NCBI RefSeq assembly: GCF_000241525.1
Contig: NZ_AHIL01000029.1
Coordinates: 351,924 to 415,923, forward strand
Direction: 5' to 3'
Length of the DNA stretch: 64,000 nt
From: Comamonas testosteroni ATCC 11996
GTDB lineage: Bacteria > Pseudomonadota > Gammaproteobacteria > Burkholderiales > Burkholderiaceae_C
The notes under the pieces are model-generated. The model saw only the letters and a list, made by a program, of their open reading frames with translations, was not told the origin of the DNA and searched no databases. Position numbers and translations under genes: made by a program. Of the stretch, positions 19,377 through 27,903 are shown piece after piece; position 1 is the stretch's first letter; every line of letters starts with the position of its first letter.

Positions 19377-19428
19377 CAAGCCGTGTTTCCCTACGCTTGA
19401 GGGCCTGAATCACAGACCTCCAGCCACC

Positions 19429-19824
19429 ATGTCACAGCCGGACTTCACCCCGAAAACACATAGTCTCAACAGCGGCCAGGCCGCATCGCTGCTGTTTGAA
19501 CCAGGCAGCGAGCTATTTTGCCAGCAAGGGCCGCTGCGTCTGGCCATCGGGCCGCTGAGCTTTACCGACAATCACTTCGGCCAGGTCATGGTGCTGCAAA
19601 CCGGGCAAAGCTGGCGTTGCCCCAGCCGCACCTGGGTGCAGCTGAGCACGCCGGCGGGCGCGGCCTGGATTCAATATCCTGCAGCCCGGATACAGCAAAG
19701 CCGCCCCTACCCGAGCAGGGCAGCGAAGCGGCTTGAAGAGGAAAAAGGCCTGAGCTTCGCGCTTGCCAGGATCTGGCAGCAGCTTGGCAAGCTCGCCCTC
19801 AGACGTGGGCAGCGCGCAGCTTGA
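19429..19824 (+). CDS. Small protein, possibly DUF2917-like, under MocR control
   Basis: 131 aa with no signal peptide. The first 90 residues are beta-rich (LNSGQAASLLFEPGSELFCQ, then LQTGQSWRCPSRTWVQLSTP), resembling the cupin-like DUF2917 proteins that are common in this bacterial group. The C-terminus is basic and helical. It is transcribed divergently from the MocR gene, and its 3' end overlaps the end of the convergent desaturase gene by 26 bases. The family call is tentative and no function is known. Confidence 0.6.
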   Translation: MSQPDFTPKTHSLNSGQAASLLFEPGSELFCQQGPLRLAIGPLSFTDNHFGQVMVLQTGQSWRCPSRTWVQLSTPAGAAWIQYPAARIQQSRPYPSRAAKRLEEEKGLSFALARIWQQLGKLALRRGQRAA

Positions 19825-21019
19825 TGGAAAAATCCTTGAGTGCGGCAATGCCGCTGGCTTCGGCCCTCTGGCACCAGGCCTGCAACTGACCGGTCAGCTG
19901 CTCGCGGCTCAGGCTGGTGTTGAGCCACAGCTGACGCAGCTCTTCGCGCATGACCAGCATCTGGTCAATCACCGGATGCGCAGCGCGCGCCTGCGCCAGC
20001 TGGCCCTGGGCACGCTCGGGCACCTTGTCGGCATCGCGGTGCAGCCAGCGCTGCACGCCCTTGAGCAGGGAAACATCCGACTTCTGCGCCTGTTTCTGCT
20101 TGAGCAGATCCAGCTCATGCTGAACCGCCGTGCGAACGCCGCGCGCATAACGGGCCATGACCTCGTAGCGATTGGCAATGACAGCCTCCAGCGTCAGCTC
20201 GTCAGCCACAGGCTTGACGGCGCCCATGCGCAGGCGCGGCGGGGTCTTCTTGACCTTGGCCCAGCCCAGCTTCTGCATGATGCTGATATAGACCCAGCCG
20301 ATATCGAACTCGTAGGGCTTGACGGAGAACTTCGCCGAAGTGGGGAAGGTATGGTGGTTGTTGTGCAGTTCTTCGCCGCCGATGATGAGGCCCCAGGGCA
20401 CCAGATTGGTGGAGGCATCCGTCGCCTCGTAGTTGCGATAGCCCCAGAAATGCCCCACGCCGTTGACCACGCCCGCAGCCCAGAATGGAATCCAGACCAT
20501 CTGCACGGCCCAGATCGACAGACCGATCACGCCGAACAGCGCCACATTCAGGATGAGCATCAGCGAGGGGCCCATCACCGAATGGCGGTAAATGTTGCGC
20601 TCCATCCAGTCGTCGGGTGTGCCGTGACCGTATTTCCTGAGCGTTTCCTCGTTCTTGGCCTCTGCGCGGTACAGCTCGGCACCTTCGCGCATCACCTTGG
20701 CCAGGCCGCGCGTCTGCGGGCTGTGCGGGTCATCTGCGGTCTCGCATTTGGCGTGGTGCTTGCGGTGGATGGCAACCCATTCCTTGGTCACCATGCCCGT
20801 GCCCAGCCAGAGCCAGAAGCGGAAGAAATGCGAGGGAATGGGTCCCAGATCCAGCGCCCGGTGCGCCTGACTGCGGTGCAGAAAGATCGTGACGCCCGCA
20901 ATCGTGAAATGGGTGGTGATCAGGGTGTAGAGCAGCAACTGCCACCACGACAGATCCCACAGGCCATTGGCCATCCAATCCACGACGGCATTCCAGATCA
21001 AGCCGATATCCAGCGACAT
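19799..21019 (-). CDS. Membrane fatty acid (acyl-CoA type) desaturase
   Basis: 406 aa from the ATG at 21019 (MSLDIGLIWNAVVDW); a longer frame adds 19 residues without support. The three histidine boxes of membrane di-iron desaturases are present: HRSQAH, HRKHH and HNNHH, with a further NGVGHFWGYR segment. Hydrophobic spans flank the boxes. It should introduce a cis double bond into fatty acyl chains (delta-9 type) using O2 and an electron donor, adjusting membrane fluidity. The C-terminal 120 residues are helical and charged, longer than in minimal desaturases. Confidence 0.9.
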   Translation of the reverse strand: MSLDIGLIWNAVVDWMANGLWDLSWWQLLLYTLITTHFTIAGVTIFLHRSQAHRALDLGPIPSHFFRFWLWLGTGMVTKEWVAIHRKHHAKCETADDPHSPQTRGLAKVMREGAELYRAEAKNEETLRKYGHGTPDDWMERNIYRHSVMGPSLMLILNVALFGVIGLSIWAVQMVWIPFWAAGVVNGVGHFWGYRNYEATDASTNLVPWGLIIGGEELHNNHHTFPTSAKFSVKPYEFDIGWVYISIMQKLGWAKVKKTPPRLRMGAVKPVADELTLEAVIANRYEVMARYARGVRTAVQHELDLLKQKQAQKSDVSLLKGVQRWLHRDADKVPERAQGQLAQARAAHPVIDQMLVMREELRQLWLNTSLSREQLTGQLQAWCQRAEASGIAALKDFSIKLRAAHV

Positions 21020-21142
21020 AAATAACAAAGCCTTTGGCAAAAAACCGCGCCCACCCGATAAGCACGGTCGTGCCATTTTAGGTGAGCCGCCGACCGGTCT
21101 GCTGTCGATTCCCCGACAGCAGATACCGGATTTGCACCGAAG

Positions 21143-22474
21143 TTACGCCTTTTTCACCCAAACAGCCGCGAAAAACCCGTCTGTCTCGTGCTGATGCGGC
21201 CACAGACGCAGATAGCGCCGGCCCTCGTCACCACCGCTGCAAAGCTTGTCACCGTCGGCAATCTTGAGCTGCTCCAGCACCTCGCCCGCGTCCAGCGGCA
21301 CAAACTCGGGGTGCGCAGCGCTGAAGGCTTCGGCAATGGCTTCGTTTTCCTCCGGCAGGATGGAGCAGGTGGCATAGATCAGACGTCCGCCGGCCTTGAC
21401 CAGACGGGCGCTGCTCTCCAGGATGGATGCCTGCTTGAGGGTCAGCTCCTGCACCGCCTTGGCGCTCTGGCGCCACTTGAGGTCGGGGTTGCGACGCAGC
21501 GTGCCCAGACCCGAGCAAGGTGCATCGACCAGCACGCGGTCGATCTTGCCGGCCAGGCGCTTGACGCGCTCATCGCGCTCATGGGCGATGGCTGCGGGGT
21601 GCACATTGGACAGGCCCGAACGCGCCAGACGCGGCTTGAGCGCATCGAGACGGTGACCCGATACGTCAAAGGCATACAGACGACCGGTATTGCGCATGGC
21701 CGCACCAATGGCCAGGGTCTTGCCGCCGGCACCGGCGCAAAAGTCCACCACCATCTCGCCGCGCTTGGCATCCAGCATCAGTGCCAGCAGTTGCGAGCCT
21801 TCATCCTGCACCTCGATGGCGCCACGGTTGAAGGCATCGACCTTGGCCAGCGCGGGTTTGCCGTCCACACGCAGACCGATGGGCGAGAACGGTGTGGGCT
21901 CGGCCTTGATGCCGGCTTTTTCCAGTTCCTTGCGCAGATCGGAGCGCTTGTCGTTGAGCGTGTTGACGCGCAGATCCAGCGGAGCGGCCTTCTCCATGCT
22001 CTCGGCCAAAGCCCAGAACTCATCACCGACCTGCGCCTTGAGCGGCTCGACCAGCCACTCGGGCAGGTTGTGGCGGTGCGCCTCCATCAGCTCTTCGGGC
22101 TTGATGCCGTCGCAGGCAGCCAGCCATTTGAGTTCCTGGGGCGTCAGCGCCGCCTTGATGAAGGTCTCGCTGTCCTGGCCTTCCTTGTTCTTGACTTTGC
22201 CTTCCTTCTTGGCCTGCTCGCGCAGGACGGCGGCAAAGCCGAGGATGGCCAGACGGCGCTCGCGTGCGCCGCTGCCCGAATGCGCCAGGCCTTCAAACAG
22301 CAGCTTTTTGCGCAGCACGGTGTAAGTGGTTTCAGCCAGAGTGGCGCGTTCGCGCGGGCCGAGGTAACGGTTTTCGCGGAAGAAATAGGACACCACGGAA
22401 TCGGCCGGGTGTTCAAATGTCAGGGCGCGCTTGACGAGTTCAGAGCAAGCGTCGAGAAGGGCTTTGGGATGCAT
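21143..22474 (-). CDS. rsmB: RsmB/NOP-family rRNA (cytosine-5) methyltransferase
   Basis: 443 aa. An N-terminal NusB-like helical domain (about 1-130) is followed by a ferredoxin-like subdomain and a SAM methyltransferase core. The core has VVDFCAGAGGKTLAIG as the SAM loop, the catalytic VDAPCSGLG Cys and the second Cys in ATCSILPEENE. This double-Cys arrangement defines RNA m5C methyltransferases. The closest named enzyme is RsmB, which modifies C967 of 16S rRNA, though another NOP-family target cannot be excluded. The gap after its start contains a nested palindrome of the dispersed family. Confidence 0.88.
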   Translation of the reverse strand: MHPKALLDACSELVKRALTFEHPADSVVSYFFRENRYLGPRERATLAETTYTVLRKKLLFEGLAHSGSGARERRLAILGFAAVLREQAKKEGKVKNKEGQDSETFIKAALTPQELKWLAACDGIKPEELMEAHRHNLPEWLVEPLKAQVGDEFWALAESMEKAAPLDLRVNTLNDKRSDLRKELEKAGIKAEPTPFSPIGLRVDGKPALAKVDAFNRGAIEVQDEGSQLLALMLDAKRGEMVVDFCAGAGGKTLAIGAAMRNTGRLYAFDVSGHRLDALKPRLARSGLSNVHPAAIAHERDERVKRLAGKIDRVLVDAPCSGLGTLRRNPDLKWRQSAKAVQELTLKQASILESSARLVKAGGRLIYATCSILPEENEAIAEAFSAAHPEFVPLDAGEVLEQLKIADGDKLCSGGDEGRRYLRLWPHQHETDGFFAAVWVKKA

Positions 22475-22540
22475 GGGCGCAATTGTCCCACTGCCCGCAT
22501 ATCCATATGACGCCCTCTGGCTGCCAGCGGCTTCACTATT

Positions 22541-22630
22541 AAAATCATAGCTTACATCGCAATTAATTCATTGATTTTGAATTAAAAACACATTGAAAAT
22601 CAATCAAGGCAAGCGTTAGAAGCTATGAAT
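22541..22630. repeat. Nested palindrome between the M48 and rsmB genes
   Basis: Outer arms 22541-22560 and 22611-22630 are imperfect inverted repeats (about 14 of 18 positions, core ATAGCTT/AAGCTAT). Within them a perfect 9-bp inverted repeat ATTGATTTT/AAAATCAAT lies at 22570-22578 and 22596-22604. It belongs to the same family as the copies near 24.9, 26.4, 40.2 and 45.9 kb. Confidence 0.65.
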
Positions 22631-22705
22631 TTAGCAAAACTCAGGTCAACCAGGATGCGCCTGAGAGTGAGTCTCTTGCTTGAACCTGCTTTGCGCAAGC
22701 CATGT

Positions 22706-24583
22706 CTAGCCAGCAAAGGCGCGCAGATACACGGGTCTGACGCCCTGGCGTGCCATATCGTCGCGCGTAGCAGCCTGCTGCACCCGCATGACGTAGAGCT
22801 TGCCGGGCAGCTCCAGACCGTCGTGAATCTGCGCCCCCAGCGCGTCGCCTTCCTCCTCTCCCAGCCCGTCCATCTCGGCCAGCAGCAAAAAGACGGGCCG
22901 GCTGCGAATGGTGTCCAGCTGCTTGCGCACCAGCCAGGCCTGGGATACCGCTCGGAAATTGCGCAGCTCGGCCGCGACCTCTGAAATCTCGAAATCCGTC
23001 AGTCCATGCGCCAGCAGAGCATTCAGCAAAGGCGTCTGCATCAGCTCTTCGGAAAACCGGTCTTCCAGCTCGCTGGTCTGTCTGACCCGCTCGCGCCACA
23101 GCTTGAGCGCCTGGACCGACTCGCCCTCCACCCCTATCTGCTGACGGGACTCCAGCAGTTCCACCGCAAAATTGGCGGCCCACCAGCGATATTCCACATG
23201 CAGATCGAACAGGCGCTCCAGCATGTCAAGCTGCACATCGCCCATGTCCGGCGGCAACACGTCAACCATGCCTGCAAGCGCCTTGGCGTTGTCGGGTTCG
23301 CGGCGCAGCACCTCCTGATACAGCGCTCTGACTTCGGCATGGGGGTCCAGCCTCAGCATGAGCTTCACGCGCAGCAGCAGGTCGGCCACGGACTGGTGGC
23401 CCTCGCCGCCGAGCTGAGCCAGCATGCGCTCGCTGCGCGCCAGGCGGGCGTGATGCTCCTTCCAGGCGCTGGCGTTTTCCAGGCACCACTGCTTGTCAAA
23501 GCTCTTGAGCCATTCGCCGAGCTTGCGCGGGTTGAGCAAGGCCAGCGCACCGCCCGCCGACCATTGCTGCGGCAGTTGAGGGCGCTCGCCTATCAGCGCA
23601 TCCACGCGCTCCCTGAGCACCGGGTGGGTATCTTCCAGGCCGGACTTGAGGCGCAGGCTGGCCTTGAGCGCCTGGCGCGCAAACGCCGGCTTGACGGGCT
23701 GCGCCAGCCAGTACTTCATGGCGCTGTACGGCCCCATGGGCACTGCCTGCTTGCGAGCCGAGCGCCAGTGCAGCGGCCAGAATTTCTGCTGAAACCATTG
23801 CTGGCGCAGGTCGATCTCCACCAGCGCATCGGCCATGACGGCCTGGCCCAGCAGGCCGGCTGCGGCCTTGTCGGCCTCGTATTCGTCCTGGCGCGCCATC
23901 GCAAAGGTCCTGGCCAGAAAGCGCGGGAAATACCAGTGCAGGAACCTGCGCGTGACAAACGAGGCCACGCCGGAGTCACCCTGCATGCCTTCGTACAGCC
24001 GGGTCCAGCTCAGCCGCGTGCGGTAGACCCATGCGCCGAACTTGCCATGCCCGCCGCGCAGATGGCCGTATTCATGGGCCAGCACGGCCAGCAAACGGTT
24101 TCTGTCCTGCGCCATCATCAGCGGCAAGCCCAGACTCAGCTCATTGCGCACGCCACCCACCACACCCCAGCGCGGCACCTGGCGAATGCTGGCATTGAAG
24201 TCCCGGGTCAGATAAACGGCATCGATCCCGGGGCCTGCCATCTTGCGGCGAATGCGCTCCAGTGCCTCGAACAGGGCCGGGGCGTCCTCGGGCATCAGAA
24301 CAATGCCCTCGGCCTTGTCCACCTTGAACCACAGCGCGCGCAGGCTGTTCCAGAACAGGCTCAGGCTGGCAATGGCCGTCATGATCCAGACAAAGCGCCA
24401 CTGCCCGGCCAGCAGATGCGAGCCGGCCCAGAACAGCAGGCACAGCGCCAGAGCCAGACAACCCAGCACCCAGGCATAGCCCAGTGCGGCAAACAAGGCC
24501 ACGCTGCGCCTATATGCATGACTGTTTTCGGCGCTGGCAAGCTCGCTGACGCGAACCAGATGCACATAATCTGCCTGTTCCAT
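22706..24583 (-). CDS. M48-family membrane metalloprotease with large C-terminal extension
   Basis: 625 aa. Two hydrophobic segments lie near residues 30-55 and 63-85. The zinc motif HEYGH is at 170-174, followed by the third-ligand segment DEYEADKAA (Glu236). This is the Ste24/HtpX/M48 peptidase pattern, probably anchored in the inner membrane. About 350 residues follow the peptidase domain, including a repetitive helical region (LMLRLDPHAEVRALYQEVLRREP and similar) suggestive of TPR-like packing. Typical HtpX is under 300 aa, so the extension is notable. The substrate is unknown. Confidence 0.88.
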   Translation of the reverse strand: MEQADYVHLVRVSELASAENSHAYRRSVALFAALGYAWVLGCLALALCLLFWAGSHLLAGQWRFVWIMTAIASLSLFWNSLRALWFKVDKAEGIVLMPEDAPALFEALERIRRKMAGPGIDAVYLTRDFNASIRQVPRWGVVGGVRNELSLGLPLMMAQDRNRLLAVLAHEYGHLRGGHGKFGAWVYRTRLSWTRLYEGMQGDSGVASFVTRRFLHWYFPRFLARTFAMARQDEYEADKAAAGLLGQAVMADALVEIDLRQQWFQQKFWPLHWRSARKQAVPMGPYSAMKYWLAQPVKPAFARQALKASLRLKSGLEDTHPVLRERVDALIGERPQLPQQWSAGGALALLNPRKLGEWLKSFDKQWCLENASAWKEHHARLARSERMLAQLGGEGHQSVADLLLRVKLMLRLDPHAEVRALYQEVLRREPDNAKALAGMVDVLPPDMGDVQLDMLERLFDLHVEYRWWAANFAVELLESRQQIGVEGESVQALKLWRERVRQTSELEDRFSEELMQTPLLNALLAHGLTDFEISEVAAELRNFRAVSQAWLVRKQLDTIRSRPVFLLLAEMDGLGEEEGDALGAQIHDGLELPGKLYVMRVQQAATRDDMARQGVRPVYLRAFAG

Positions 24584-24679
24584 GGCGCAGCCCTGCCTCC
24601 CCGATTGAATACTTTGGCAGGATTTTCACACGCCGCCAGGCTCCAACCCCTTCACAGCCCTCACCGTTTCAGCATCTTC

Positions 24680-24937
24680 ATGAGCAACTCCGAACTTCCC
24701 CCGTTGATCACCACCACGCCCGGTCTGTACGAGCATTACAAAGGCATGCGCTACGAGGTGGTGGGCACCGTGCGCCACAGCGAAACACTGGAGCCCATGA
24801 CGCTGTACCGCGCCCTGTACGGCGAACACGGTCTGTGGGTGCGCCCTGCCGCCATGTTCAACGAGACCGTGGTGATTGATGGCGTGGAGCAGCCACGCTT
24901 TCGCCGCTTGCCCGCAGAGCAGCAGAAATCCGAATGA
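24680..24937 (+). CDS. DUF1653 family protein
   Basis: 85 aa from the ATG at 24680. The core YEHYKGMRYEVVGTVRHSETLEP and LYRALYGEHGLWVRPAAMF is diagnostic of DUF1653. It is small, soluble and without catalytic residues I can identify. It lies divergent from the M48 peptidase gene and just before a palindromic repeat. Function unknown. Confidence 0.85.
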   Translation: MSNSELPPLITTTPGLYEHYKGMRYEVVGTVRHSETLEPMTLYRALYGEHGLWVRPAAMFNETVVIDGVEQPRFRRLPAEQQKSE

Positions 24938-24941
24938 AAAC

Positions 24942-24980
24942 AAGCTGCAGCGCTTATGCATCAAGCGCTGACAGCGATCA
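24942..24980. repeat. Copy of the dispersed palindrome
   Basis: Left arm AGCTGCAGCGCTT and right arm AAGCGCTGACAGCG pair with one bulged base around a short centre. It sits between the convergent DUF1653 and purN genes, where it could also help end transcription. Confidence 0.65.
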
Positions 24981-24988
24981 AGCCAGCA

Positions 24989-25567
24989 TCAACCCTTGAG
25001 CAGATTGAGCACCGCGCGCGGGTAAATGATGTGCTCCTGCACCAGCACCCGTGCCGCCAGCAGCTCGGCCGTGTCACCAGGCAGCACGGGCACGGCAGCC
25101 TGATCGAGGATGGGGCCCACGTCGAGCTCGGCCGTCACGCGGTGCACGGTGCAGCCCGCAAACTTGCAGCCCGCATCGATCGCTCGCTGATGGGTGTGCA
25201 GGCCGGTGAAGGCCGGCAGCAGCGAGGGATGGATGTTGATCAGCCGGCCCTCATAGTGCGCAACAAATCCCGGCGTGAGAATGCGCATGAAACCAGCCAG
25301 CACCACCAGATCGGGCGCATGGCGATCGATGACCTGCGCCAGCTCGGCATCAAAGGCCTCGCGGCTGTCGAACTGCTTGTGATCCAGCACCTCGGTGGCA
25401 ATGCCGTTGTCCCGCGCGAACACCAGGCCCTTGGCCTCGGCCTTGTTGCTCACCACGGCGCTCACGCGGGCGTTGTACTGCTTTGCCCAGTTCTGCTGCT
25501 GGGATGCACGCACAATGGCAGCCATGTTCGAGCCGCCGCCCGAGATGAGGATCACGATGTTTTTCAT
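24989..25567 (-). CDS. purN: Phosphoribosylglycinamide formyltransferase
   Basis: 192 aa from the ATG at 25567 (MKNIVILISGGGSNM). It shows the phosphate loop SGGGSNMAAI, the folate-binding stretch VLAGFMRILTPGFV, the catalytic NIHPSLLPAFTGLH (Asn, His) and the downstream Asp in ELDVGPILDQ. It uses 10-formyl-tetrahydrofolate to formylate GAR in the third step of purine synthesis. It is transcribed divergently from yceH. Confidence 0.96.
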   Translation of the reverse strand: MKNIVILISGGGSNMAAIVRASQQQNWAKQYNARVSAVVSNKAEAKGLVFARDNGIATEVLDHKQFDSREAFDAELAQVIDRHAPDLVVLAGFMRILTPGFVAHYEGRLINIHPSLLPAFTGLHTHQRAIDAGCKFAGCTVHRVTAELDVGPILDQAAVPVLPGDTAELLAARVLVQEHIIYPRAVLNLLKG

Positions 25568-25653
25568 GGGCGGCGATTGTCGCATTGACGGACAAACCCT
25601 ATCGGGTTTGCACCAGTTCCTGTGCGCAGCCCTAAGACTTTAGAGGAGATCCC

Positions 25654-26340
25654 ATGCCGTTTGACCCACGCAATACCCCTTTGAGCGCCATCGAAGCCCG
25701 CGTTCTGGCCACGCTGATGGAAAAGGCCCGCACCGTGCCCGACAGCTATCCGCTCACGCTCAACAGCCTGGTCACGGGCTGCAACCAGAAGTCCAGCCGC
25801 GACCCGGTGATGGAGGTCAGCGAGGGTGAAGCCCAGGAGGCTCTGGACAGCCTGCGCCTCAAGACCCTGTCGGTGCAGATCAGCAGCGTGCGCTCCACAC
25901 GCTGGGAGCACAACTTCCCGCGCGGCATTGGCGTGCCTGACCAATCTGCAGTGCTGCTGGCCCTGCTGATGCTGCGCGGCCCTCAGACCGCTGGCGAACT
26001 GCGCATCAACTCCGAGCGCTGGCACCGCTTTGCCGATATCTCCTCGGTCGAAGCCTTTCTCGACGAACTGCGCGAACGCAGCGAGGAAAAAGGCGGCCCG
26101 CTGGTCGTGCAGTTGCCGCGCGCACCCGGTGCCCGCGAACAGCGCTGGGCCCACCTGCTTTGCGGCCCGGTGGATGTCAACGCCCTGGCAAGCACCGGCA
26201 GCGCCAGCACAGGCGGCAATGCATTGGCCCTGCAGCAGCGTGTGGATGCGCTCGAAGCCGAAGTCGCCCAACTGCGCGCCACCGTGCAGATGCTGTGCGA
26301 ATCGCTGGGCGTGGAACCGCCTGCTGCCCAGGCTGAATAA
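25654..26340 (+). CDS. yceH: YceH-family (UPF0502/DUF480) protein
   Basis: 228 aa. It begins with the family hallmark [42 protein letters not shown], a tandem winged-helix architecture. The C-terminus has a heptad-like helix ([22 protein letters not shown]) suited to dimerisation. A GAGGAG element precedes the ATG. Likely cytoplasmic. The function is not established, although the winged helices suggest nucleic-acid or protein binding. Confidence 0.92.
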   Translation: MPFDPRNTPLSAIEARVLATLMEKARTVPDSYPLTLNSLVTGCNQKSSRDPVMEVSEGEAQEALDSLRLKTLSVQISSVRSTRWEHNFPRGIGVPDQSAVLLALLMLRGPQTAGELRINSERWHRFADISSVEAFLDELRERSEEKGGPLVVQLPRAPGAREQRWAHLLCGPVDVNALASTGSASTGGNALALQQRVDALEAEVAQLRATVQMLCESLGVEPPAAQAE

Positions 26341-26355
26341 ATCCAGACAGAAACT

Positions 26356-26395
26356 GATAGCTGCCGGCGTTTATCCAATAAGCGCTGGCGGCCTG
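26356..26395. repeat. Copy of the dispersed palindrome after yceH
   Basis: Arms GATAGCTGCCGGCGTTTAT and AATAAGCGCTGGCGGCCTG form an imperfect stem around CC. Between it and the next gene (26396-26575) are two shorter hairpins (GCAGGC/GCCTGC and GGGATG/CATCCC) without T-runs. Confidence 0.65.
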
Positions 26396-26575
26396 TTTCA
26401 CTACAAACGACCCGCCAGTACCCAAAACTGGCGCACACCAAGCAAGGGAAAGCAGGCAGGCGCAGCCTGCTCAGGGGATGCTCATCCCTGGGGTTTCCCA
26501 CCATTTGTCGCAACCCGGACAGCCAGAAAAAGAACGTGCGTGCTACAAATCTCCAGCATTTGCAGGAGACAACGC

Positions 26576-27757
26576 ATGGACTTGGCATTCACACCTGAAG
26601 AACAGGCTTTTCGCGAAGAGATCCGCAGCTGGGTGCGGGCAAATCTGCCTGAGGATATTGCGCACAAGGTGCGCAATGATCTGCACCTGACGCGCGACGA
26701 CATGCAGCGCTGGGCCAAGATTCTGGGCAAAAAAGGCTGGCTCGGCTACGGCTGGCCCAAGGAATTCGGCGGCCCCGGCTGGAGCGCCGTACAAAAGCAT
26801 CTGTTCGAGGAAGAATGCGCACTTGCCGGCACGCCGCGCATCGTGCCCTTCGGCCCCGTGATGGTGGCGCCGGTGATCATGGCCTATGGCACGCCGGAAC
26901 AGCACCGGCGCTTTCTGCCCGGCATCGCCAGCGGCGAAGTCTGGTGGAGCCAGGGCTATTCCGAACCAGGCTCGGGCTCGGACCTGGCCAGCGTCAAGAC
27001 CCGCGCCGAACGCGTGGGTGACAAATACATCGTCAACGGCCAGAAGACCTGGACCACGCTGGGCCAGTACGGCGAGTGGATCTTCTGCCTGGTGCGCACC
27101 AGCAACGAGGGCAAGCCCCAGACCGGCATCAGCTTCCTGCTGGTCGACATGAAGTCGCCCGGCGTGACCGTGCGCCCCATCAAGCTGCTGGACGGCTCGC
27201 ACGAGGTCAACGAGGTCTTTTTCGACAATGTGCAAGTGCCTGCCGACCAGCTGATTGGCGAGGAAAACAAGGGCTGGACCTATGCCAAGCATCTGCTCAG
27301 CCACGAGCGCACGAATATCGCCGATGTGAACCGTGCCAAACGCGAGCTGGAGCGCCTCAAGCGCATCGCCAAGACTGAAGGCGTCTGGGAAGACCAGCGC
27401 TTCCGTGATCAGATCGCCCTGCTGGAGATCGATGTGATCGCGCTGGAAATGCTGGTGCTGCGCGTGCTCTCGGCCATGAAATCGGGCAAGAACCCGCTGG
27501 ACATCGCCGGCCTGCTCAAGATCAAGGGCAGCGAGATCCAGCAGCGCTACTCCGAACTGATGATGCTGGCCGCAGGCCCCTATGCCCTGCCCTATATCCA
27601 GGAAGCCATGGAAGCCGGCTACCAGGGCGACTTTCCCGGCGACGTGCTGGGCAATGCACCGCTGGCCGCGACCTACTTCAATATGCGCAAGACCACCATC
27701 TATGGCGGCTCCAACGAGGTGCAGCGAAACATCGTCGCCCAAACCGTGCTGGGCTGA
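26576..27757 (+). CDS. Acyl-CoA dehydrogenase, PimC-like (large subunit type)
   Basis: 393 aa from the ATG at 26576 behind GCAGGAG; a long in-frame extension upstream overlaps yceH and is rejected. It is a FAD enzyme of the acyl-CoA dehydrogenase fold, with QGYSEPGSGSDLAS, the FAD/substrate segment YIVNGQKTWTTLGQY, and the C-terminal TTIYGGSNEVQRNIVA. The usual MCAD-type catalytic Glu position (YEG) reads YGG, so a base elsewhere would be needed. The Glu/Arg-rich helix LLSHERTNIADV is one candidate. A second, shorter homologue follows, as for two-subunit enzymes such as pimeloyl-CoA dehydrogenase PimC/PimD. The substrate is not established. Confidence 0.85.
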   Translation: MDLAFTPEEQAFREEIRSWVRANLPEDIAHKVRNDLHLTRDDMQRWAKILGKKGWLGYGWPKEFGGPGWSAVQKHLFEEECALAGTPRIVPFGPVMVAPVIMAYGTPEQHRRFLPGIASGEVWWSQGYSEPGSGSDLASVKTRAERVGDKYIVNGQKTWTTLGQYGEWIFCLVRTSNEGKPQTGISFLLVDMKSPGVTVRPIKLLDGSHEVNEVFFDNVQVPADQLIGEENKGWTYAKHLLSHERTNIADVNRAKRELERLKRIAKTEGVWEDQRFRDQIALLEIDVIALEMLVLRVLSAMKSGKNPLDIAGLLKIKGSEIQQRYSELMMLAAGPYALPYIQEAMEAGYQGDFPGDVLGNAPLAATYFNMRKTTIYGGSNEVQRNIVAQTVLG

Positions 27758-27816
27758 TTCAGAAGCAGTGAAGGCGACGATGTTTCGCTTGCGCGAATTC
27801 GTTCTGCTCCCCCGTG

Positions 27817-27877
27817 CCCCCTCCGGGAGGGGGTTCTAGATTGAGCTTCGCTGGGCTGGTTTGGCGCTTCGCGCCAA
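27817..27877. repeat. Two perfect hairpins between the acyl-CoA dehydrogenase genes
   Basis: CCCCCTC-CGG-GAGGGGG at 27817-27833 and TTGGCGC-TTC-GCGCCAA at 27861-27877 are both 7-bp stems with 3-base loops. They lie in the 146-base gap between two genes expected to be cotranscribed and have no T-run. Possible roles are attenuation, mRNA processing or setting the subunit ratio (inference). Confidence 0.6.
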
Positions 27878-27903
27878 TTGCGGCCCGGTGGCAGGAGACA
27901 AAT

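Noticed and set aside
26030..26575. Upstream in-frame extension of the first acyl-CoA dehydrogenase
   Set aside because: It overlaps yceH in another frame and lacks a ribosome binding site; the ATG at 26576 has one and fits the family N-terminus.
27817..27877. Transcription terminator between the dehydrogenase genes
   Set aside because: Both hairpins lack a following T-run and the downstream gene has no separate promoter that I can see.
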